Positions 19,157 to 28,864 of a stretch of 64,000 nucleotides of DNA are shown piece by piece (positions within the stretch are counted from its first letter, which is position 1; every line of letters starts with the position of its first letter). The DNA is taken from assembly GCA_029961105.1 (NCBI GenBank), contig JASBVO010000006.1, positions 166,185 to 230,184 on the forward strand. Reading direction: 5' to 3'. A model generated the notes under the pieces. It made no database searches and had not been told where the DNA came from. It saw only the letters and a list, made by a program, of their open reading frames with translations. The translations under genes were made by a program, and so were the position numbers. The stretch comes from Micrococcus sp. (lineage in GTDB: Bacteria > Actinomycetota > Actinomycetes > Actinomycetales > Micrococcaceae).

Positions 19157-21892
19157 ACAGCGGGTGGCCCCCTCAGCACCCGAGGCTATGACGCCATGGT
19201 CGGCCTCGCCGATGCCGCCGGCACGACCGCCGAGCCGGGCCCGCTCCAGGACGTGGAGGGTGTCGCCTATGCCTATCCCCACGTGGCCGCCACCGTCGGG
19301 TTGCTGCGTCCGGAGTCCATGGAGGGTGAAGGGACATGGAGCGATCAATCCGATTTCGCCATCGTGAGCACCATGCCGCAGGATCCCTCCCTGGTCCCGG
19401 AGCGGCTGCTGGCCGGTGAGTTCCCGGAACCGGGATCCACCACCGAGATCACGGTGGATGCTCAGACGGCGTCGCACTTCGGCCTGGAGGTGGGCTCGGC
19501 CACCCGGCTCGTCACCAGCACGGAAGCCGGGGACGAGGGCCGTGAGGTCACCGTCACCGGCCTGACGGAGCGTTCCCAAGACCTCGCCTCCGTGATGGCC
19601 ATCCAGATCCGCGCCAGCGAGGAACTGGCCGAGACCATGCGTTCCGGCGCCGTGGCGACCGCACGGGCCGCGGCGGATGCGGCCGGTGACGCGGCCGCCG
19701 AGGCCGGCAAGGCCGCCTCCACCGCCGACGCCGCCGCCGGAGCGGGCGATCCCCGGGCCGAGGAAGCCGGCGAAGAGGCCCGTGCAGCGCAGGATGAGGC
19801 GGAAGAGCAGGCCGCGGCGTCGAACGACCTCGTCGAGAAGCTGAGCGTCCGGCAGGCCACCCACGTCCTGGTGCGTCTCGAACCGGGAGCGGATCCAGAG
19901 CTTGTCGCCTCCCACATCCAGGCCCTGCTGCAGGAGTCCGGCGTCGAGGCGACCGTGGCTGACCCGGACGAGCAGTCACAGGGTCAGGTGGCCGCCATGG
20001 CCGGCTCCAATGTCTTCCTGTGGGTCCTCATGGCCTTTGCGGCCATCGCCCTGCTGGTGACGGCGCTGGTCATCGCCAACACCTTCTCGGTGCTGGTGGC
20101 CCAGCGCTCCCGGGACCTGGCCCTGCAGCGGGCCCTGGGTGCCTCCCGGCGCCAGGTCCGTGGGTCCGTGCTGGCCGAGGCCGTCCTGGTGGGCCTGGCC
20201 GGTTCCCTCCTCGGCATCGCGGGCGGCATGGGATCGGTCTACCTCCTCGTAACATGGGGGGCCTCGCTCGACGGATTCGGCTTCCTGACCTTCGAGGCCG
20301 CGCCGCGGGACCTCATCGTCTCGGTGGCCGTCGGCGTGCTGCTGACCGTGCTCGCCTCCTCCTCGGCCGCCGTCGCCGCCACCCGGGTCTCCCCGTTGGA
20401 GGCCATGCGCCCCCGCCAGGATGCCGCCGTCGGCAACCGGGCCGGCGTCGTGCGTCTGGTGGTCGGTGCCCTGCTGTTGCTGGCGGGACTTGCCGCGCTG
20501 TTCTGGGGTGCCAGGGACGGTGACCTTGCCGTCGCCGTCGCCGGGGGTGCCCTGTCCTTCGTGGGCATCCTGGCGCTGACGGTCCTCGTCGTCCCCGCCC
20601 TCGTCTTCGTCGTCGGCTTGGCAGCGAGGCTCTTCGGCGTGCCGGGCCGGATGGCCCAGCTGAACGCCCGGCGCAATCCGGGCCGGACCGCCGCCACGGC
20701 GTCCGCGCTGCTGATCGGCACCACCCTGGTGGCCATGATGCTCACCGGCGGGCGCACCGCGCAGGTCCAGATGGACGCCATCTTCAGCGCCGAGTACCCG
20801 GTGGACGTGAACGTGAGCCTCGATGCCGGCGCGTCGGGACTGCAGTCGTTCCCCGGAGCGGCGGAGGGCGGGGAGGACCCGGAGGGTGGCGCCGGTACTC
20901 CTGCGCCGGCGGGAGCCGGAACGTCCGAGGGGAACAAGGCGTCGGGCTACCTCGATGCCGGGGCGGCCGCGACGGCACGTGATGCTGCCGCGGACGTGGA
21001 CGGCATCGAGGCCGCTGCCCTCCTGAGCTACGTCGGCACGGCGGGCACGGGCGATGACGCCAGCACCGCCTATGCCGCCGACCCCACCGAACTGCGGTCC
21101 ATCGTCTCGGCCCTGCCCGCCGATCAGCCAGCCGATCGCCTCGGCCGGCCCGGCACCGTCCTCGTCCCCGCATCGGTCACCGCCGACACCCTGGTGGTGA
21201 AAGGACCCCAGGGCTCCGCTGAGTTCGAGGTGGTCCACAGTTCGGCGTCCAACATCTCCCCGGTCATCACCCTCGATGATGCCCGTGCCCTGGGATGGGA
21301 CGCCGAGGCCGAGGCGACGGCTCCCTCCATGCTGTGGCTCAAGGCCTCCGGCGACCAGACGCTCGAGACCCTTCAGGCGTTGAACACCGAGGTGGCCCGG
21401 GCGACGGGTGTCAGCCAGGACAAGGTCGGGGGAACGCTGGCAGAGCGTCTGCTCTTCTCCGTGATCGTCGACGCCATGCTCATGATCGTGACGGCGCTGC
21501 TGATGGTGTCCGTGCTCATCGCCGTCATCGGCGTGGCGAACACCCTCTCGCTCTCGACGATCGAGCGGACCCGGGAGAACTCCCTGATGCGCGCCCTGGG
21601 GCTGACCCGGGGCGGACTGCGTGGCATGCTCGCCCTGGAGGCCGTGCTCATCTCCGGGGTGGCGGCCCTGATCGGCTGTGCCCTGGGCACGTTCTACGGG
21701 GGGATGGGTTCCCACACCGTCTTCGGGCCCATCGCCGCCAGGTACGGACAGGAGATCGTCTGGCCGACCGTGCCGTGGGCCGAGCTGGCACTGATCGTGC
21801 TGGTCTCCGTGGTCGCCGGCCTGCTGGCGTCCGTGGCGCCGTCCCGGCGGGCCGCCCGGCTGTCCCCGGTGCAGGGGCTCGCCATGGCCTGA
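18974..21892 (+). CDS. ABC transporter permease, FtsX/MacB-type, copy 2 with Ala/Glu-rich insertion
   Basis: First ~61 aa identical to copy 1, then diverged extracytoplasmic domains; FtsX domains conserved. Confidence 0.93.
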   Translation: MLKLALSQLRDQPRRYVSVLLAIVIGVTFLASALLVGSSSTASLRNSLGATYSRADLVIAPTAGGPLSTRGYDAMVGLADAAGTTAEPGPLQDVEGVAYAYPHVAATVGLLRPESMEGEGTWSDQSDFAIVSTMPQDPSLVPERLLAGEFPEPGSTTEITVDAQTASHFGLEVGSATRLVTSTEAGDEGREVTVTGLTERSQDLASVMAIQIRASEELAETMRSGAVATARAAADAAGDAAAEAGKAASTADAAAGAGDPRAEEAGEEARAAQDEAEEQAAASNDLVEKLSVRQATHVLVRLEPGADPELVASHIQALLQESGVEATVADPDEQSQGQVAAMAGSNVFLWVLMAFAAIALLVTALVIANTFSVLVAQRSRDLALQRALGASRRQVRGSVLAEAVLVGLAGSLLGIAGGMGSVYLLVTWGASLDGFGFLTFEAAPRDLIVSVAVGVLLTVLASSSAAVAATRVSPLEAMRPRQDAAVGNRAGVVRLVVGALLLLAGLAALFWGARDGDLAVAVAGGALSFVGILALTVLVVPALVFVVGLAARLFGVPGRMAQLNARRNPGRTAATASALLIGTTLVAMMLTGGRTAQVQMDAIFSAEYPVDVNVSLDAGASGLQSFPGAAEGGEDPEGGAGTPAPAGAGTSEGNKASGYLDAGAAATARDAAADVDGIEAAALLSYVGTAGTGDDASTAYAADPTELRSIVSALPADQPADRLGRPGTVLVPASVTADTLVVKGPQGSAEFEVVHSSASNISPVITLDDARALGWDAEAEATAPSMLWLKASGDQTLETLQALNTEVARATGVSQDKVGGTLAERLLFSVIVDAMLMIVTALLMVSVLIAVIGVANTLSLSTIERTRENSLMRALGLTRGGLRGMLALEAVLISGVAALIGCALGTFYGGMGSHTVFGPIAARYGQEIVWPTVPWAELALIVLVSVVAGLLASVAPSRRAARLSPVQGLAMA

Positions 21893-21967
21893 TCTGCCGG
21901 CGGGCGGTGCGCCACTGCGCACGATCGGAGTCGGCCCGGGGAACTGAGCGGTCCTAGGGTCGGCTCC

Positions 21968-22411
21968 ATGAGCACGGGAATCGGAACGACCATGTACCTC
22001 AACCTGCCCATCCGGGACGTCTCCGCGGCACGGGAGTTCTGGACGAGCGTGGGCGTGCGCATCGCGGAGGACTACTCCGACGAGCACGCCGTCTCCCTGG
22101 ACTTCAGCGAGCACGTGGTGGCGATGCTGCTGGACCGGGACTTCTACGCGACGTTCCTGAACGGACGGCCCGTGGCCGACCCGCACACCGCCAGTGGGGC
22201 CATCGTCGCCCTGGACGCCGCCTCGCGGCGGGACGTCGACGCCTTCGTGGACGCCGCCCTCGCCGCCGGGGCCACCGAGGTCCCGCCGCCGGACCCCCAC
22301 CCCGCCCAGGAGATGATCGACTCCGGGATGATGTACGGCCGGACGTTCACCGACCCGGACGGACACCAGTGGGAGATCCTGTGGATGTCCGACCAGATGC
22401 CCGCCGGCTGA
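21968..22411 (+). CDS. VOC (glyoxalase/bleomycin resistance) family protein
   Basis: MYLNLPIRDVSAAREFWTSVGVRIAEDYSDEHAVSLDF...DPDGHQWEILWM; TAGGGT 7 nt upstream of ATG. Confidence 0.88.
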   Translation: MSTGIGTTMYLNLPIRDVSAAREFWTSVGVRIAEDYSDEHAVSLDFSEHVVAMLLDRDFYATFLNGRPVADPHTASGAIVALDAASRRDVDAFVDAALAAGATEVPPPDPHPAQEMIDSGMMYGRTFTDPDGHQWEILWMSDQMPAG

Positions 22412-22467
22412 GGCGACAGGGTCCGCCGCGGGGTGACATCGGGTACCGCGCGGCCCACACTGGAGCG

Positions 22468-23295
22468 GTGAGGGACCAACGCGTCGAGCACGACGCCGCC
22501 GCCCGGCGGGCCGTCAGCTTCATCACGGAACGGGCCGCGGAGCCGATCACGGTGGCGGACATCGCCGACGCCGCCGGCTACAGCCCGTTCCACTTCACGC
22601 GCCTGTTCGCCGACCGCGTCCGCGTCACCCCGAACCGGTTCCTGGCCGGGGTCCGCTTCCACCGGGCCAAGCAACTGCTGCTGGCCGGTGACGACCCGGT
22701 GGTCGACATCTGCCACGAGGTCGGCTTCTCCTCCCCCGGCACCTTCACCCGCCGGTTCCGCGAGGAGGTGGGGGTGGCGCCGTCCGCCCTGCGCCACCTG
22801 GCGGACGTCCTGTCCGTCTCGACGCCGGCCCCGTTCACCCTCTACCCGGACGGCGTCACCGAGGCGGACCTGGCCGAGGGGCTGCCGGACCCGGCCACCG
22901 GCCTGCTGGGCACGGTGGACGGCACCGTCCACCTGCCGGCCGGGCTGGGCTCCGGCCCCGGGCTGGAACCGCTGGTCTGGATCGGCTTCTACCCCACGCC
23001 CTCGCCCACGGGGCTGCCCGTGACCGGGGTGCTGCGCCTGGGCGAGGGCTCGTTCCGGCTGCCCCTGCCGGCCTCGGCCAGCTGGCTGCTGGCCACCGCC
23101 GTCCCGGCCACCGCGGAACCGCAGGACCACCTGGCCAACCCGCGTCCCGCCGTCGGGATCCACCCCCGGCCGCTCACCGGGACCGCCACCGTCCGGCTCA
23201 CCCTGGCACCCGCCGCCCCGTGGCAGTTCCCGCTGCTGTCGGCCCTGCCGGCGCTCGTGCCCGAACACCACCACTTCCTCAGGAGGACGTCATGA
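22468..23295 (+). CDS. AraC-family transcriptional regulator
   Basis: ITVADIADAAGYSPFHFTRLFADRVRVTPNRFLAGVRFHRAKQLLLAGDDPVVDICHEVGFSSPGTFTRRFREEVGVAPSALR; GTG start. Confidence 0.9.
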   Translation: MRDQRVEHDAAARRAVSFITERAAEPITVADIADAAGYSPFHFTRLFADRVRVTPNRFLAGVRFHRAKQLLLAGDDPVVDICHEVGFSSPGTFTRRFREEVGVAPSALRHLADVLSVSTPAPFTLYPDGVTEADLAEGLPDPATGLLGTVDGTVHLPAGLGSGPGLEPLVWIGFYPTPSPTGLPVTGVLRLGEGSFRLPLPASASWLLATAVPATAEPQDHLANPRPAVGIHPRPLTGTATVRLTLAPAAPWQFPLLSALPALVPEHHHFLRRTS

Positions 23296-24128
23296 CCGAT
23301 CACGTACCCACCGCGAACACCGACTCGATCGGCATCGGTCACGGCTCGCCCGTCTGGATCGACCTCACCGTCCCGGACCTCGAGGCCGTGAAGCCCTTCT
23401 ACGAGACCCTCTTCGGGTGGGACTTCGAGGACTACGGCGAGGAGTTCGGCCACTACCACATGATCACCAACGGCGGCGCCTTCGTGGGTGGGGCGATGTC
23501 CCAGTCCGGTGCCGGCGCCGGACAGCCGTCGGCCTGGTCCGTCTACCTCAAGAGCAATGACATCACCCAGTCCCTGACGGACACCGCAGCGGCCGGCGGG
23601 GCCGTGCTCGTGCCGGCCATGCCGGTGGGCGACCTCGGCCAGATGGGCGTGGTCACCACCCCCGGCGGGGAGGCCCTCGGCATCTGGGAGAACGGCACGT
23701 TCGGCGGCTTCACGATGACCCGGACGGTGGGCTCGCCGGTGTGGTTCGAGGTGATGAGCTTCGACTTCGACGCCGACGCCGAGTACTACCGCTCGGTCTG
23801 GGGCTGGAATCCGACGCTGCTGGCGATGGACGCCGGGGCCGACTCGCCGAGCACTCGTTACGCGAACAACCGTCCCGGGGAGGCGGCCACGGCGGGGCTG
23901 TGCGAGGCGAATCCGTCCTGGTTCCCCGAGGGGACACCGTCCTACTGGCGGGCCTACTTCATCGTCGAGGACGCGGACGAGGCCGCGCGGACGATCACCG
24001 GCCTGGGCGGTGCCGTGCTCGACGGGCCCATGGACACCCCGTTCGGCCGGCTCGCCACGGTGGCCGACCCGGCCGGGGCGACCTTCCAGATCGCCCAGAT
24101 GACCGAGGAGGAGCAGTCGCGGGAGTAG
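23292..24128 (+). CDS. VOC family protein, two domains
   Basis: ATGA overlap with araC-type gene; GSPVWIDLTVPDLEAVKPFYETLFGWDFEDYG and second half GSPVWFEVMSFDFDADAEYYRSVWGW. Confidence 0.9.
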   Translation: MTDHVPTANTDSIGIGHGSPVWIDLTVPDLEAVKPFYETLFGWDFEDYGEEFGHYHMITNGGAFVGGAMSQSGAGAGQPSAWSVYLKSNDITQSLTDTAAAGGAVLVPAMPVGDLGQMGVVTTPGGEALGIWENGTFGGFTMTRTVGSPVWFEVMSFDFDADAEYYRSVWGWNPTLLAMDAGADSPSTRYANNRPGEAATAGLCEANPSWFPEGTPSYWRAYFIVEDADEAARTITGLGGAVLDGPMDTPFGRLATVADPAGATFQIAQMTEEEQSRE

Positions 24129-24194
24129 GGCACCGGACCCGACGGCGGCGGGCCGGCCCGAGGAGGCCGCCCCCCGGGCCGTCGGCTGAGCGGC

Positions 24195-24833
24195 TCAGCC
24201 CGGCGTCGCCTCGGCGATGCCCCGGAGCCGCTCGGTGTAGGCCCGCCACCAGGCGGCGTCCACGCCCTCGGCGTCACCGGGCAGGTTCGGGGCGCCGGGA
24301 TTCAGCCCGGCCCGGCCGTCCAGCAGTTCCCGGACGACGTCCGCGTGGCCCAGGTGCCGTCCGTACTCCTCCACCATGTGCACCATCAGCCTGCCCAGGG
24401 TCACCTGCGGCCGGGCCCACCAGGGCACGGTCGCGACGTCGTCCAGGCCCAGGTCTGCGATCGCTGCGTCCGAGGCGGCGGCGCAGCGGTCGGCCAGTCC
24501 GAGGATGTCCTGCACCGTCTCCTCAGCGGTGGCGTACATGTCGGCGTTGGGTTCGGCCCCGTCGTCGAACCAAGGCATGGGGATGGCCGAGGGGCGGCCG
24601 AAGCAGTCGGTGAAGTACCCGGCCTCCACCGAGGCCACGTGCTTGAGCACGCCCAGCAGGTTGGTGCCCGTGGGGGTCATCGGCATCCGTAGCTGGCGCT
24701 CGGTCAGGCCCTCGAGCTTCCAGCGCAGGTCACGGCGTGCCCCTCGCAGGTAGTACCAGAGGACGGCCTTCAGTCCGCCGTCGGCCTCGGTACCGCCGGG
24801 GGAGGGCGGGGGCGTGGAGGGCTCTGCGCTCAT
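24195..24833 (-). CDS. DinB family protein (DUF664)
   Basis: LWYYLRGARRDLRWKLEGLTERQLRMPMTPTGTNLLGVLKHVASVEAGYFTDCFGR...LMVHMVEEYGRHLGHADVVRELLDG. Confidence 0.88.
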   Translation of the reverse strand: MSAEPSTPPPSPGGTEADGGLKAVLWYYLRGARRDLRWKLEGLTERQLRMPMTPTGTNLLGVLKHVASVEAGYFTDCFGRPSAIPMPWFDDGAEPNADMYATAEETVQDILGLADRCAAASDAAIADLGLDDVATVPWWARPQVTLGRLMVHMVEEYGRHLGHADVVRELLDGRAGLNPGAPNLPGDAEGVDAAWWRAYTERLRGIAEATPG

Positions 24834-24917
24834 GGACGCCATCGTGCCACCGGACGCGGACCGCGGCCAGTGGCACGTGGGGCGCGATCAGCGGTCGGGA
24901 CTCACTCGACGCGCAGG

Positions 24918-25370
24918 TCAGAACGGACGGCGGCGCAGGATCTCGGGGAACACGGCGGTCAGCAGGGGCGCCACGCCACAGCCCGCGGGGGCCACCGGGG
25001 CCTTCGGATCCATCCACGCCAGTTGCTCGATCTCGGCAGTGGGTTCCGGCACCTCGTTGCGGGCCAGCGGCCGCAGCAGGGCGAAGACCTCGGAGTGCAG
25101 CAGATGGCCGTTCTCATTGGCGGCCGGGGTGTCGAATCCACCCAGGTACTCGAGGTCCTGCGAGGGGACTGCCAGGCCGGTCTCCTCCGCGAGCTCGCGG
25201 ACGGCAGTCTGCAGCGGGGACTCGTCCTCGCGGTGCTTGCCGCCGGGGAACATGAACATCGTGGTCCCGGTCTTGCGCACGGTCAGGACCTGTCCGTCCG
25301 GCCGGTACAGCACCACGGCGGACACCAGGATCCGGTTCTCGGCGTCATCACCGCCCACGGGAGTAGTCAC
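24918..25370 (-). CDS. NUDIX hydrolase
   Basis: Nudix box GGKHREDESPLQTAVRELAEETGL; GTG start inferred. Confidence 0.88.
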   Translation of the reverse strand: MTTPVGGDDAENRILVSAVVLYRPDGQVLTVRKTGTTMFMFPGGKHREDESPLQTAVRELAEETGLAVPSQDLEYLGGFDTPAANENGHLLHSEVFALLRPLARNEVPEPTAEIEQLAWMDPKAPVAPAGCGVAPLLTAVFPEILRRRPF

Positions 25371-25593
25371 GGGTCCATCTTCTCCCTTTCCCCGCGGAAA
25401 GGTCGCAGGCAGGGGGTGCTGGCGTGTTGGCGCGCGTGCCCGGCGCGGTGATCGGCGCAAGACCCGGCGGCCAGTCCGGGCCGGACCTGCGGCCACTCCG
25501 GGCCAGACCTGCGGCGTCCACGTCCGGCCCGGACGTGGGCGCCGACCCGGCCGGGCCGTGACCATCCGGCACCGGCCGCCCTAGGGTGAGACC

Positions 25594-26235
25594 GTGACCG
25601 ACATCTGGCCCCTGATCCACGCTGAGCGCGCCGCCCTCGCCGACGACCTCGCCACCCTGACTGACGAACAGTGGAAGCACACCACCCTGGCCACGGAGTG
25701 GACGGTCGAGGAGGTCGTCGCGCACCTGACGGCGGCCGCCACCACCGGACGGTGGGCGTGGCTGAAGAGCATCATCGGCGCCGGGTTCAACCCGGCGGTG
25801 CACAACAACCGCCGGCTGGCCGAACACCTCGGTCCCACCCCGGCCGGGACGCTGGTGAACTTCCGCCGGGTCATCACCTCCACCACGGCGCCGACGAACA
25901 ACCTGGCCGCCTGGCTGGGCGAGGTGGTCGTCCACGGGCAGGACATCCGCGAGCCCCTGGGCCTGGGCCGGGCCTACCCACCAGAGGTGCTCGCGGTCCT
26001 CTTCGAGTTCTACGAGTCCTCGAACTTCACGGTCCCGTCCAAGGCCCGTGCCAAGGGCCTGACCCTGGTGGCCACGGACCTGGGCCGCTGGCTCGGCGCC
26101 GGCCCCGAGGTGGAGGGCACCGCCCTGGACCTGATCATGGCCATGGCGGGGCGCCCGGTGCCGGTCGAACGGTTCTCCGGCCCGGGCGCCTTCGACTTCG
26201 ACGCCCGGGGCCAGAGGCCGTCCCAGAACCGCTGA
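25594..26235 (+). CDS. maleylpyruvate isomerase family / mycothiol-dependent (DinB-like) protein
   Basis: IHAERAALADDLATLTDEQWKHTTLATEWTVEEVVAHLTAAATTGRW; VHGQDIREPLGLGRAYPPE. Confidence 0.85.
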   Translation: MTDIWPLIHAERAALADDLATLTDEQWKHTTLATEWTVEEVVAHLTAAATTGRWAWLKSIIGAGFNPAVHNNRRLAEHLGPTPAGTLVNFRRVITSTTAPTNNLAAWLGEVVVHGQDIREPLGLGRAYPPEVLAVLFEFYESSNFTVPSKARAKGLTLVATDLGRWLGAGPEVEGTALDLIMAMAGRPVPVERFSGPGAFDFDARGQRPSQNR

Positions 26236-26253
26236 ACGGCGGGCAGCGCCGGC

Positions 26254-26904
26254 TCAGGCGTCCGAGACGGTGAACCGGGTGTTGCGGTGCGCCGGGGACT
26301 GCACCTCGTCCAGGATGGCCACGGCCATGGTGCCGGTGCTGGTGCGTGACTCACCGTCAGCGGCGGTCATGATCTCGTCGCGCCCGAGCTTCGGTGCCGT
26401 GGCCTCGCCCGGGGCGAACATCATCTGCGGGGAGACACCCACCCAGTCGGCGGAGTCGACGGTGCGCAGGTACTCCAGCTGCTTCAGCTGCTGCGCGGGG
26501 ATGTTGATCCAGTGCTCGGAGCCCGGCACCTTTCGGATGTCCTCGATCGCCAGCTCGCCGGTGGCGGGGTTGGTCAGCGACCCGGCGCCGAGGATGAACA
26601 CGAGCCGCGGGGAGTCCTCGGCAGAGGAGGGGGCCGCCTCTACGAGGCGGCGGGACAGGTCCAGGTGGAGATGGGCGTCGTCCGGGGCGGTGCCGAAGGC
26701 GTTGACCACGGCGTCGAAGCCGGCGAGGTCCTCCGCGGTCAGTGCGAAGGCGTCCTTCTCGACGACGTCGACCCCGGCTCCGAGCACCTCCTGCGCCCGG
26801 GCGGCGTCCCGGACGAGCGCCACGGCGTCCGCGCCGCGGTCCACCGCCTCGCGGTAGACGTCCCGCCCGGCCTTGCCGGTGGCTCCGATGATGCCGATCC
26901 TCAT
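26254..26904 (-). CDS. NAD(P)H-binding NmrA-like oxidoreductase
   Basis: MRIGIIGATGKAGRDVYREAVDRGADAVALVRD Rossmann motif. Confidence 0.88.
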   Translation of the reverse strand: MRIGIIGATGKAGRDVYREAVDRGADAVALVRDAARAQEVLGAGVDVVEKDAFALTAEDLAGFDAVVNAFGTAPDDAHLHLDLSRRLVEAAPSSAEDSPRLVFILGAGSLTNPATGELAIEDIRKVPGSEHWINIPAQQLKQLEYLRTVDSADWVGVSPQMMFAPGEATAPKLGRDEIMTAADGESRTSTGTMAVAILDEVQSPAHRNTRFTVSDA

Positions 26905-26976
26905 GTGCAGCTCCTTCGTCGATTTCAGTTTCCACTTCAACCAACGCAGGACCTGCCGTTCACATTCCGCCCGTGG

Positions 26977-27843
26977 TCAGCCCATGGCCAGCCCGGCCGC
27001 GATGAACAGCATCACCACCCCGACCACCCAGTCCACGATGCGCCAGGTCCGCGGCGTGTCCAGCAGCGGGGCCAGGGCCCGGACGCCCAGGCCGAGGGTG
27101 AGGAACCAGAGGGCGGAGCCGGTCACGGCGCCGGCGGCGAAGACCCACTTGTCCGCCCCGTAGGAGTTGGCGAGCGTGCCGAGCATGACCACCGTGTCCA
27201 GGATGGCGTGTGGGTTGAGCACCGAGACGGACAGCGCCGTCAGCACCACGATATGCACCGGGGTGAGCGCGCGCCCGGGCGTCCCCGGGACGAGCCTGGC
27301 CTTCTCCTCCTGACCGGTCCGGGACCGGGGGATCCGGACGGCGGGCGCGGGTTTCGTGGCCAACACGACGGCCGGGGCACCACCGGTCACCGCGGCGGTC
27401 GGACCGCCGCCCGGCGCACCGGCGGCGACCACATCCTCCTCAGCCCCGGTCCGGGTGGGGACGCCGCCGGCGCCGGCCGCGTCTCCGCCGGGCCCCGCGC
27501 CCGCCGCGGGGCCCTCGGTGTCCTCGGCCGGGCCGGCGTCGGGAAGGGACGGCTCCGTGCGCTGACGGGAGAGCGCCGAGCGGAACGAGGTCAAGGCGAA
27601 CCAGAGCAGGTAGGCCACCCCGCCCCAGGTCAGCACCCATAGCAGCCAGGGCGCGCGCTCGGTGATCACGCCGATGCCCGCGGTGCCGGAGAAGACCAGC
27701 ACGATGTCGCCGGCCAGGCAGACGGCCAGCGTGAGGACGAGGCGATCACGGCGGATGGCCTGGCGCATGATGAACAGGCTCTGGGCACCGATGGCCACGA
27801 TCAGGGCGAGGCAGGTCAGCAGTCCGGTCAGGAAGATCATCAC
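26977..27843 (-). CDS. LysE-family amino acid exporter with large low-complexity cytoplasmic loop
   Basis: FLTGLLTCLALIVAIGAQSLFIMRQAIRRDRLVLTLAVCLAGDIVLVFSGTAGIG; C-term NPHAILDTVVMLGTLANSY; GTG at 27846 also possible as start. Confidence 0.88.
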   Translation of the reverse strand: MMIFLTGLLTCLALIVAIGAQSLFIMRQAIRRDRLVLTLAVCLAGDIVLVFSGTAGIGVITERAPWLLWVLTWGGVAYLLWFALTSFRSALSRQRTEPSLPDAGPAEDTEGPAAGAGPGGDAAGAGGVPTRTGAEEDVVAAGAPGGGPTAAVTGGAPAVVLATKPAPAVRIPRSRTGQEEKARLVPGTPGRALTPVHIVVLTALSVSVLNPHAILDTVVMLGTLANSYGADKWVFAAGAVTGSALWFLTLGLGVRALAPLLDTPRTWRIVDWVVGVVMLFIAAGLAMG

Positions 27844-27913
27844 CCGGCCACGCTAGGGTGACCTGCGCTTTCCGTTCCACCTGCATATCCTTCAGGCTAT
27901 TAAGGTTTCCTTC

Positions 27914-28807
27914 ATGAACACCGAGCACCTGCGTGCCCTGGCCGCCGCCGTCGACGAGGGGACCTTCGACGCGGCCGCAGCCTCCCTGCGTATCTCCGGG
28001 TCCGCGTTCTCCCAGCGGATCCGCTCCCTCGAGAAGGACGTCGGGCAGGTGCTGCTGACACGCACCGTCCCGGTCGGCACGACGGCGGCGGGAGACCGGA
28101 TGCTGCGTCTGGCCCGCCAGGTCGCGGTGCTGGAGGAGGAGGCCCGGCGCTCGCTCGGGCAGGGCACCGGAGGGCGGGCCGTGCTGTCCGTGGCCGTCAA
28201 CGCCGACTCGCTGGCGACCTGGTTCGTCGAGGTGCTCAGGCAGGCGGCCACGTGGGACGACGCCGTCCTGCAGCTGCACCTCGAGGACCAGGAACACACC
28301 CACGAGCTGCTGCGGCAGGGCACCGTGATCGCCGCGGTCACCGAGAGCCCCACGCCGGTCTCCGGGTGCGTGTCCATGGAGCTGGGCACCATGGTGTACC
28401 ACCCGGTGGCCGCCCTCTCCCTGCTGGACCGGTACCGCCTGCCGGACGGCTCGGTGGACTTCACGGCCGTGCCGGTGCAGGACTTCGGCAGCCGGGACAA
28501 CCTGCAGCGCTCCCGGCTGGCCGCCTGGCGCGAGGACCGCCCGGGAACGGAGGCCCTCCCGCCCCGGCACCAGGTCCCCACGGTCGGGGGATTCAACGCC
28601 GCGGTGGCCGCCGGACTGGGCTGGGGCATGGTCCCGGCCGGCCAGCTGCCCGAGGGGGTGCTGGAGGGAACCCACCCGGACCTGGTGGTGATCCCCGAGC
28701 TGGAGCAGGTCCGGGTACCGCTGCACTGGCAGCGCTGGTCCGCCGGTACACCGGCGCTGGACCGGCTCACGGACGCCGTGCAGCAGGCCGCGCGCAACAT
28801 GGCGTGA
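27914..28807 (+). CDS. LysR-family regulator, LysG/ArgP type
   Basis: MNTEHLRALAAAVDEGTFDAAAASLRISGSAFSQRIRSLEKDVGQVLLTRTVPVGTTAAG; divergent from lysE. Confidence 0.9.
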   Translation: MNTEHLRALAAAVDEGTFDAAAASLRISGSAFSQRIRSLEKDVGQVLLTRTVPVGTTAAGDRMLRLARQVAVLEEEARRSLGQGTGGRAVLSVAVNADSLATWFVEVLRQAATWDDAVLQLHLEDQEHTHELLRQGTVIAAVTESPTPVSGCVSMELGTMVYHPVAALSLLDRYRLPDGSVDFTAVPVQDFGSRDNLQRSRLAAWREDRPGTEALPPRHQVPTVGGFNAAVAAGLGWGMVPAGQLPEGVLEGTHPDLVVIPELEQVRVPLHWQRWSAGTPALDRLTDAVQQAARNMA

Positions 28808-28864
28808 GGCCCCGGCCCGGTGGTGTGGACTGGTGTCCCCGGTCTCCGCAGCAGAAGGACCCGC

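Noticed and set aside
19976-22366. 796-aa minus-strand ORF across ABC permease 2
   Set aside because: Shadow ORF; low-complexity Gly/Gln/His-rich translation without domains.
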